A model generated the notes under the pieces. The model searched no databases. It was not told the origin of the DNA and saw nothing but the letters and a program-made list of their open reading frames with translations. Below, in pieces: positions 43,275-48,714 of a stretch of DNA of 48,714 bases. Both the position numbers and the translations under genes were made by a program. Within the stretch, counting starts at the first letter, position 1; every line of letters begins with the position of its first letter. The stretch is from Collinsella sp. TM09-10AT (GTDB lineage Bacteria > Actinomycetota > Coriobacteriia > Coriobacteriales > Coriobacteriaceae): assembly GCF_003436275.1 (NCBI RefSeq), contig NZ_QSOP01000018.1, positions 1-48,714 of the forward strand, given 5' to 3'.

Positions 43275-43310
43275 GCGGCCTCGCAGTGGGAAACACCGCA
43301 GCGGGGCCGC
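43275..43310 (+). terminator. GC-rich hairpin after the exonuclease gene
   Basis: GCGGCCTCGC and GCGGGGCCGC pair with one wobble around 16 bases, 30 bases past the stop. There is no T-run. The rest of the 349-base gap to 43591 is AT-richer and shows no gene. Confidence 0.5.
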
Positions 43311-43591
43311 CCTACGTTCCACAGATAGATCTGCCATCACAAATTCTGAACCCTCATTTTGAACGATTTCGGCCAATTCCCGACACGTAATTCGTTGTCG
43401 GATGGTGATGCATCGATATCAAATGTGCAGCAATTGAGTTTTTATATGCTATAGCTAAGCTGCGATAACATTGATTTTAGGCGTGCCAACCCATAATTGC
43501 GTCAAGCTTTTGGACAGCATTTGGTTAGGCCCCTAAAACGACTTTCCCACTCAGCGCCATCAACACGGCATTAGCTGACACGATATATACC

Positions 43592-44782
43592 ATGAGTATC
43601 GTATTGTCACATACCACTGCAAAAGCGGTCTACCAGGCCGCGCATTCGGCGTCTGCGAAAGACACCGAGCCCTGTAACCCTGCTGCGATTTATGGATCAT
43701 GTCCCACCGGAACGCTCCTTGACGCAGCCGCAGAATGGCTCACCAAACACGATGTTTCTCTCGACGCAAATGATTGCCTCGAGGTAATGGTGTTTGATCG
43801 CAGGAATGCGCGCTATGCACTGAACTGTCAATGCCACGTTTCGTCAAAACGATTCTCGAACTCACGCTTTATAGAGCTCAAAGATGGCATCTTTATTGTT
43901 GGCGTTGAGCTTTGCGCACTTCAGGCCGCCACCTATCTCCCTTTTCGCGAACTGGTGGAGTACTACTTTGAATTGTGCGGCGTTTACTCCCTTGGAACCG
44001 ACTCTTCCACCTCCTATATCGAGCGTTTCGCGCTCACCTCGACCGAGAGGTTAAAACAGTTCTTTAATTCCATTACCAGATGCGACGGTCTGGCCCTTGC
44101 CCGAAAGGCGATCCAATATGTGCGCGACGGATGCCGGTCTCCTATGGAAACGGCCTTTGTCATGATGCTAACGCTGCCCAAAAGCGAAGGAGGGCTTGGT
44201 ATTAAGGGAATTGAGACCGATTACGAGGTGCAGGTCACCGCTGCCGCAAAGAATCTCACGAGACGCAATAAGTTCTTTATGGATGCGTATCTAAAGAAAT
44301 CTCGCGCAGACATTGAATACAACGGGTTTTATCATGACGCGGAAGAAGACCGCGCCATCGATGAGGAGCGCAAGAATGCGCTTGCGTCCATGGGATACGG
44401 AATCATCACCGTCAGTCGTTATTCCTTTATGCATGCCAGCGCTTTCGTTAGGGTCATGGAGGCGATCCAACGGAAAGAGGGCATACGCCCCTCGCGTCTG
44501 CCAAAAGACTTTCAAATCATGCAAGAGGACCTGAGACAGTTTGTGCTCAGAAGGTTTATAGAAGAGAAAAAGCGAATTCAGAAGCAGCTTCGCCAGGATT
44601 CCGAAGATCGTCAACGAATCGACCTCGAAAAAGCAACACTCGAAGGTATCGCGCTGGATGACCCGACAATAAATGAAGTTCCGGCAATCGATGACATGCA
44701 GACTGTCGAATCCGACAGCCCATCATTTGCCCAAATAAGCAGCCTCGCGCCCGAGGGCAGAATCTTCGGGGCCGGAAGCTAG
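43592..44782 (+). CDS. Orphan AbiEi/DUF559-like protein, paralogue of the gene at 34298
   Basis: The 396-residue protein begins SIVLSHTTAKAVYQA and has the same middle block as the gene at 34298 (QAATYLPFRELVEYYFELCG). Residues around 235-275 (SRADIEYNGFYHDAEEDRAI) resemble the DUF559/Vsr nuclease core, where the acidic residues and His would bind metal. The tail (about 310-396) is a charged helix plus disorder. No ribosome site is seen before the ATG. Lower GC than flanking genes suggests recent acquisition. It lacks an AbiEii-type toxin neighbour. Whether it acts as a nuclease, a regulator or in phage exclusion is unknown. Confidence 0.75.
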   Translation: MSIVLSHTTAKAVYQAAHSASAKDTEPCNPAAIYGSCPTGTLLDAAAEWLTKHDVSLDANDCLEVMVFDRRNARYALNCQCHVSSKRFSNSRFIELKDGIFIVGVELCALQAATYLPFRELVEYYFELCGVYSLGTDSSTSYIERFALTSTERLKQFFNSITRCDGLALARKAIQYVRDGCRSPMETAFVMMLTLPKSEGGLGIKGIETDYEVQVTAAAKNLTRRNKFFMDAYLKKSRADIEYNGFYHDAEEDRAIDEERKNALASMGYGIITVSRYSFMHASAFVRVMEAIQRKEGIRPSRLPKDFQIMQEDLRQFVLRRFIEEKKRIQKQLRQDSEDRQRIDLEKATLEGIALDDPTINEVPAIDDMQTVESDSPSFAQISSLAPEGRIFGAGS

Positions 44783-44812
44783 ACCGACTAACAAGGTGGG
44801 TACCCTAGCGAT

Positions 44813-45025
44813 GTGCAAAATTGCGAGTATTCAGCAGGGTCGGCCCTCCAGCACCCACAAGTTAATCCAAATGAGAAACAAAAACGCTATCGAACGGGAA
44901 CGTTAGGCAACATTTGAGGAAGACCTTGTCTGTTTACCGCCCTTGGATAACTCTTGAGCGGCTTTATTTGGCCTGGAATAGATTAACGGACCCCCTATAG
45001 TTGCAGAATACTCCAATTTTTGCAC
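44813..45025. repeat. Long inverted-repeat hairpin element (copy 3)
   Basis: The arms at 44813-44836 (GTGCAAAATTGCGAGTATTC..) and 45002-45025 are inverted repeats matching at 20 of 24 positions. They enclose 165 bases that include AACATTTGA, similar to AACATGTTGA in copy 1. It fills most of the 419-base gap before the metal-resistance operon and carries no gene. Confidence 0.6.
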
Positions 45026-45127
45026 GGCGCGGGGGCACCCACCCCGGCATCGGCTATCAAAACCGCTCAGTCCGGAATCTCGTCCACTATTCCCCATCAT
45101 TTTGTGCGACGAATTACCTGAACATCA

Positions 45128-45155
45128 TTGACATATGAACATGCGCTCATATAAT
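45128..45155 (+). promoter_or_regulatory. Near-consensus sigma-70-type promoter of the arsR operon
   Basis: TTGACA (45128-45133), a 16-base spacer and TATAAT (45150-45155) lie 47 bases before the ArsR start. The spacer and -10 are part of the left operator arm, so repressor binding would block polymerase. Confidence 0.88.
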
Positions 45156-45188
45156 CGGAAGTAAGTTATATGAGCGCATGTTCATATG
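45132..45188. promoter_or_regulatory. Paired ArsR/SmtB-type operators in a perfect 23-bp inverted repeat
   Basis: Arms at 45132-45154 (CATATGAACATGCGCTCATA..) and 45166-45188 are perfect inverse copies, 11 bases apart. Each arm is itself an imperfect palindrome (ATATGAAC..GCTCATATA) like zinc-repressor operators of the SmtB/CzrA group. The right arm ends 13 bases before the arsR start codon, and the AAAGGA ribosome site lies just after it. Confidence 0.9.
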
Positions 45189-45201
45189 AAAGGATATTGC
45201 A

Positions 45202-45567
45202 ATGAGCATCCGCGTTGATGAAACGAAACCCGACATCGAGGCCACCGAGCCGATCGTCCCCACCACCTGCTCGCCCGAGGACCTTCCCGACGAGGAGCTT
45301 CTCTACGACCTTGCCGACCTGTTCAAGGTCTTCAGCGACACCACGCGCATCAAGATTCTCTATGCCCTCATGGGCCGCGAGCTCTGCGTGGCTGACATCG
45401 CCGAAGCGACCGCGACCTCGCAGTCTGCGGTGTCGCACCAGCTGCGCACGCTTAAGCAGTCGCACCTGGTCAAGTTCCGCCGCGACGGCCGCAACATTCT
45501 CTACTCGCTCGCCGACGATCACGTCTACACCATGCTCAACCAGGGCATGAGCCATATCTGCGAATAG
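45202..45567 (+). CDS. ArsR/SmtB family zinc-type repressor
   Basis: The 121-residue protein is a winged-helix metal sensor: ELCVADIAEATATSQSAVSH is helix alpha3 to the recognition helix. The alpha5 site is complete and has SmtB spacing: Asp105, His107, His118 and Glu121. Cys62 and Asp65 match the alpha3N ligands of SmtB, and Cys23 in the N-terminal arm could complete that site. This predicts zinc, perhaps also cadmium or cobalt, as inducer. AAAGGA lies about 7 bases before the ATG. It is followed by the HMA protein and the ATPase, and autoregulation through the flanking operators is likely. Confidence 0.93.
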   Translation: MSIRVDETKPDIEATEPIVPTTCSPEDLPDEELLYDLADLFKVFSDTTRIKILYALMGRELCVADIAEATATSQSAVSHQLRTLKQSHLVKFRRDGRNILYSLADDHVYTMLNQGMSHICE

Positions 45568-45630
45568 CGATCAACCACGGTATCAGCGCGGCCGGCACCC
45601 AGACCGCTAACACAGGGAAAGGAACCCACC

Positions 45631-45849
45631 ATGAAAAAGCAGTTTAAGCTCGACGAGATCGATTGCGCCAACTGCGCGCGTGAACTTCAGGACGAGCTGG
45701 CTAAGCTCGATGGCGTCAAGTCCGTTTCGGTCAACTTTATGACCCAGAAGCTGACGCTCGAGGCCGACGACGCCGAGTTCGACGAGGTCCTGGACCGCGT
45801 CGTTGAGTTCACCGCCGACGCCGAGCCGGACTGCGAGATCATTCTCTAA
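45631..45849 (+). CDS. HMA domain metallochaperone-like protein
   Basis: The 72-residue protein is a single heavy-metal-associated (ferredoxin-like) domain. The metal-binding loop is DCANCARELQ (CxxC with Asp before it), as in zinc/cadmium-type domains (the DCxxC variant). The P-type ATPase encoded next has no such domain of its own, so this small protein probably serves as its detached metal-binding domain, delivering Zn or Cd in the cytosol. AAAGGA lies seven bases before the ATG. It is in the arsR transcript, with a terminator-like hairpin after it. Confidence 0.92.
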   Translation: MKKQFKLDEIDCANCARELQDELAKLDGVKSVSVNFMTQKLTLEADDAEFDEVLDRVVEFTADAEPDCEIIL

Positions 45850-45872
45850 CCCGCGCATACGTTGACCTGCGA

Positions 45873-45897
45873 GGCCGCGCTTGCCGCGGCCTTTTCT
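45873..45897 (+). terminator. Hairpin between the HMA gene and the ATPase gene
   Basis: GGCCGCG and CGCGGCC pair around CTTGC, followed by TTTTCTC. It may cut off or attenuate transcription ahead of the ATPase, which has its own operator just downstream. Confidence 0.7.
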
Positions 45898-45904
45898 CGC
45901 GAAA

Positions 45905-45927
45905 TTATATGAGCGAGTGTTCATACA
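45905..45927. promoter_or_regulatory. Third ArsR/SmtB-type operator, before the ATPase
   Basis: TTATATGAGCGAGTGTTCAT differs from the right arm of the arsR operator at only two positions over 20. It lies about 20 bases before the ATPase start codon, so the ATPase is probably controlled separately by the same repressor. Confidence 0.82.
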
Positions 45928-45948
45928 CTCAAATGAGAGGTTTGAATC

Positions 45949-47901
45949 ATGACAGCCGCCGATCCCAAAAAGAATAAGAAGAAGCGCAAGAAGAAAGAGT
46001 CCCTTGAGCATAAGCGCAACCGCATCCTGGTAGCACTGGGCATTTTTGCCGTGGTGTACGCCCTCGATGAGCTCGGCACCCTCACCGCCGCATTCGGCAC
46101 CCCGGGCGACATCTACGCCAGCTTTGTGCTGTTCCTCGTGCCGTTTTTGATTGCCGGCTACGACGTACTGCAAAAGGCATTCAATAACGTCCGCCGCGGC
46201 AAGGCCTTCGACGAGAGCTTCCTCATGGCCGTCGCGACCATCGGCGCGTTTGCCATGGTGCTCTTCCCCGATACCGACCCGCACATGGCCGAAGGCGCTG
46301 CCGTCATGCTGTTCTACCAGGTCGGCGAGCTGTTCCAGGCATACGCCGTGGGCAAGAGCCGCAAGTCGATCAGTGCCATGATGGACATCGCGCCCGACTA
46401 CGCTAACGTCGAGCAAGCCGACGGCACACTCGAACAGGTCTTTCCCGATGACATCGCCGTCGGCACCGTGATCGTGGTCAAGCCCGGCGAGCGCGTGCCT
46501 ATCGACGGCGTCATCGTCGAGGGCGAAACCCAGCTCGACACCGCCGCACTCACGGGCGAGTCGGTCCCCCGCCCGGCCAAGACCGGCGACGATATCATCA
46601 GCGGTTGCATCAACATGACGGGCCTCATCCACGTGCGCACCACCAAGCCCTTTGGCGAGTCAACCGTCGCGCGTGTTCTGGAGCTCGTGGAGAATGCCAG
46701 CGAAAAGAAGGCGCGCACCGAGAACTTCATCACGCGCTTTGCCCGCGTCTACACCCCCGCCGTCACTGGCGCTGCCGCGGTGCTCGCGCTTGGCGGCGGC
46801 CTGGTGACTGGCGCTTGGTCCGATTGGATCCTGCGCGGCCTGACCTTCCTGGTCGTCAGCTGCCCGTGCGCCCTCGTGATCAGCGTACCGTTGAGTTTCT
46901 TTGGCGGCATCGGCGGCGCGTCCAAGCTGGGCGTTCTCATCAAGGGCTCCAACTACCTCGAGACGCTCGCCGACGTGGACACCATCGTCTTCGACAAAAC
47001 GGGCACCCTCACCAACGGCACGTTCTCAGTCGTCGCGGTGCACCCCGAGGCTGGCTATACCGAGCAGTCGCTGCTCGAAGTCGCAGCCCTTGCTGAGTCG
47101 TTCTCCGATCACCCCATCGCGCAGTCCGTGCGCGACGCCTACCAGGGCGAGGTCGACCCCAAGCGCGTGAGCGACTCCGCCAACGACGCGGGCCACGGCG
47201 TGACGGCAACCATCGACGGCAAGCACGTCGTCGTTGGCAACGCCAAAATGCTCGCCGCGGCCGGCGTTGAAGCACCGGACTGTGAGGTTGTCGGCACGAT
47301 CCTCCACGTGCTCGTTGACAGCGTGTACGCCGGCCACATCGTGATTGCAGACACCGTTAAGGCCGATGCGGAGCAAACGATTCGCGACCTGCATGCCGCC
47401 GGTATCAACCGCACCGTCATGCTCACGGGCGACCGCGAGGAGGTTGCAGCGTCTGTGGCCAAGCAACTCGGTCTCGACGAGTTCCACGCGCAGCTCCTGC
47501 CGGGCGACAAGGTCGAGCGCGTTGAGGCGCTACTCGCGGCCGAAAGTGGCAAGGGCAAGCTCGCCTTTGTCGGCGACGGTATCAACGACGCTCCTGTGCT
47601 TACGCGCGCCGATGTGGGCATTGCCATGGGCGCCATGGGCTCCGACGCCGCGATCGAGGCCGCCGACGTGGTGCTGATGGACGACAAGCCGTCCAACATT
47701 TCCCGCGCGATCCGCGTGGCGCGCAAGACCATGTCGATTGTTTGGCAGAACATAATCTTTGCGCTGGGCATTAAGCTGCTGATCCTTGTGCTGGCAGCGC
47801 TGGGTATCGCCAATATGTGGCTTGCCGTCTTTGGCGACGTAGGCGTGGCGATCATCGCTATCCTGAACGCCATGCGCGCGATGGGTGTCAAGAACCTGTA
47901 G
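45949..47901 (+). CDS. Heavy-metal P1B-type ATPase (Zn/Cd/Pb exporter)
   Basis: The 650-residue protein exports divalent metal using ATP. It has a Lys-rich cytosolic N-terminus (first 25 residues), eight membrane helices, LTGES (201-205), the membrane CPC at 305-307, the phosphorylated Asp349 in DKTGT, HP dipeptide (DHPIA, 387-391) and GDGINDAP. The Lys in the seventh helix (GIKLLILVLAALG) and Asp in the eighth (FGDVGVAII) are those of zinc/cadmium-type ZntA/CadA pumps. There is no N-terminal HMA domain; that function is in the separate 72-residue protein upstream. GAGAGG is about eight bases before the ATG. Operator and terminator elements upstream suggest control by the ArsR protein. Confidence 0.95.
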   Translation: MTAADPKKNKKKRKKKESLEHKRNRILVALGIFAVVYALDELGTLTAAFGTPGDIYASFVLFLVPFLIAGYDVLQKAFNNVRRGKAFDESFLMAVATIGAFAMVLFPDTDPHMAEGAAVMLFYQVGELFQAYAVGKSRKSISAMMDIAPDYANVEQADGTLEQVFPDDIAVGTVIVVKPGERVPIDGVIVEGETQLDTAALTGESVPRPAKTGDDIISGCINMTGLIHVRTTKPFGESTVARVLELVENASEKKARTENFITRFARVYTPAVTGAAAVLALGGGLVTGAWSDWILRGLTFLVVSCPCALVISVPLSFFGGIGGASKLGVLIKGSNYLETLADVDTIVFDKTGTLTNGTFSVVAVHPEAGYTEQSLLEVAALAESFSDHPIAQSVRDAYQGEVDPKRVSDSANDAGHGVTATIDGKHVVVGNAKMLAAAGVEAPDCEVVGTILHVLVDSVYAGHIVIADTVKADAEQTIRDLHAAGINRTVMLTGDREEVAASVAKQLGLDEFHAQLLPGDKVERVEALLAAESGKGKLAFVGDGINDAPVLTRADVGIAMGAMGSDAAIEAADVVLMDDKPSNISRAIRVARKTMSIVWQNIIFALGIKLLILVLAALGIANMWLAVFGDVGVAIIAILNAMRAMGVKNL

Positions 47902-47917
47902 CGCCTGTGGTCCCTCC

Positions 47918-48047
47918 GGCCGGGACCGGGCTTGGTTTTGAAAACGTCCTCGACCAATGAAGCGCCCCCGTTCTGCTCCTTCGGAGCTACGAACGGGGGC
48001 GCTTCTGGTCTGCGGAGTGTTTTCAAAAACCAAGCCCGGTCCCGGCC
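47918..48047. terminator. Nested palindrome after the ATPase gene
   Basis: Outer arms at 47918-47945 and 48019-48047 pair over 28 bp with a single-base bulge. Inside, GAAGCGCCCCCGTTC and GAACGGGGGCGCTTC pair perfectly over 15 bp, and GCTCC/GGAGC caps it. It lies between convergent genes and could end both. Confidence 0.8.
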
Positions 48048-48125
48048 TGCGGTAACGTTGCTGGCGGTTCTTGGGCATCGCTTGCTGGCGGGGTTCCTTG
48101 TCTGAGTTGGACTTGGTTGGCGGGG

Positions 48126-48503
48126 CTACTGGTCCCGGTCGCTGTCCCGTCCCAGCATCGCCCTCAGCTTCTCAAAGCTTTCCTCGCTCAGGCAGTGCTC
48201 CATGTGGCAGCCCTCTTGCGACGCGACCTCAGCCGAAACACCCGCATCCTCCAGCAGCCCCACGAAAAAGCAGTGGCGCTCCCACATTTGACGGGCAACC
48301 TCAAGACCGCGTTCCGTCAGATGCACGTCGCGTTTGCCCATCTCCACGTAGCCGGTGCTCTCCAAGGCCGCCATGGCTTTAGAGACGCTTGCTTTGGTTA
48401 CGCCCAAGTATTCGGCAACGTCGATCGAGCGCACGATGCCCTGACGTTCCGATAGGACGTAGATCGATTCGAGATAGTCTTCTCCGGATTCACGTAGGGC
48501 CAT
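48126..48503 (-). CDS. DtxR/MntR family metal-dependent repressor
   Basis: The 125-residue protein has the DtxR fold without the C-terminal SH3-like domain. SGEDYLESIYVL starts the DNA-binding domain, with recognition helix in VAEYLGVTKASVSKAMAALE (29-48). Metal ligands by alignment in mind are Asp9, Glu12, His77, Cys99, Glu102 and His103. Asp9 is like MntR; Cys99 in the CxxEH pattern is like DtxR/IdeR, so the metal (Mn or Fe) is ambiguous. An AAAGGCGG site lies before the ATG. It faces the metal exporter operon, and its own promoter region holds direct repeats. Confidence 0.93.
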   Translation of the reverse strand: MALRESGEDYLESIYVLSERQGIVRSIDVAEYLGVTKASVSKAMAALESTGYVEMGKRDVHLTERGLEVARQMWERHCFFVGLLEDAGVSAEVASQEGCHMEHCLSEESFEKLRAMLGRDSDRDQ

Positions 48504-48567
48504 GGGCCGCCTTTCGCGATGATTGCTAGTTAGCCTTTGGATACTTTTGCTTGATTTACTTTACCGC

Positions 48568-48612
48568 AAAAGTTGCCCATGTCTTACTACTTTGCCTAAA
48601 AGTTAGCCGTGT
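48568..48612. promoter_or_regulatory. Direct repeats upstream of the DtxR-type gene
   Basis: AAAAGTTGCCCATGT (48568-48582) and AAAAGTTAGCCGTGT (48598-48612) are 15-mers, 30 bases apart, with three mismatches. ACTTTTGC at 48543-48550 is the inverse of GCAAAAGT at 48566-48573. These are candidate metal-repressor sites for this gene and for a gene off the right edge. Confidence 0.4.
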
Positions 48613-48639
48613 TTCACAAAACATGCGGGACGAAAACAA

Positions 48640-48680
48640 AATGGGGACGCCCCGCAAGGAGTGTCCCCAGCTGCCGGCAG
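48640..48680. repeat. Short dispersed repeat (GGAACGTCCCCAAGTGCCGG family), copy 3
   Basis: AAGGAGTGTCCCCAGCTGCC and GGCAG follow ATGGGGACGCCCC. The AAGGAGTGTCCCC half-unit is the same as the first unit at 11623-11672. Confidence 0.45.
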
Positions 48681-48714
48681 AGACGATATGAGCAGGACAT
48701 AAAAACATTGAGAG

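Overview
The window is a chromosomal stretch from a high-GC anaerobic gut actinobacterium of the class Coriobacteriia, most likely Collinsella. This rests on overall base composition, the Rho with a very long N-terminal extension, the gene content, and small intergenic palindromes that I associate with Collinsella genomes. No database search was possible, so the genus is an inference. I see about 43 protein genes, one tRNA, one candidate structured RNA, and many hairpins that look like terminators or dispersed repeats.

Layout. 1-5.3 kb, minus strand: a VanZ-like protein, a Coriobacteria-type membrane protein and rho. 5.3-16.2 kb: argS, a CarD-type regulator, an HD phosphohydrolase, proA and proB separated by an opposing prolyl-aminopeptidase-like hydrolase, pncB, a coiled-coil tail-anchored protein, tRNA-Ala(CGC) and a radical SAM activase. 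16.2-26 kb: a possible 6S-like RNA, a WecA/TagO-type sugar-phosphate transferase, trpS, a small MGMT-like protein, DegV, MarR, a B3/4-domain protein, ATP-type pckA and a flippase. Four copies of one 40-bp palindrome punctuate the minus-strand part of this stretch. 26-31.5 kb: a metallophosphoesterase, a K+/H+ antiporter, a 63-residue protein, then a lower-GC two-gene cassette: a MazG/dCTPase-like pyrophosphohydrolase overlapping a GIY-YIG + DUF2075 helicase gene that carries one in-frame TAG.

31.5-43 kb: serC and serA, an AbiEi-like/PD-(D/E)xK orphan protein, an M20 peptidase, a short DUF1015-like protein, two tandem histidine phosphatases, a nitroreductase, an HdeD-like membrane protein joined to a YaiI-type protein, a His-rich 10-TM metal exporter and a DEDD exonuclease. 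43-48.7 kb: a second AbiEi/DUF559-like orphan, then a zinc/cadmium resistance locus (SmtB-type ArsR repressor, free-standing HMA metallochaperone, P1B-ATPase) with a near-consensus promoter embedded in a perfect inverted repeat and a third operator copy before the ATPase. A DtxR/MntR-family regulator closes the window.

Themes: amino-acid metabolism (Pro, Ser), translation (ArgS, TrpS, tRNA-Ala), metal homeostasis, and three lower-GC insertions (29.3-31.5, 34.0-35.4 and 43.3-44.8 kb) that look horizontally acquired and may be defence-related. Three long inverted-repeat elements (5060-5209, 26099-26221, 44813-45025) and seven copies of the 40-bp palindrome are the main repeat families.
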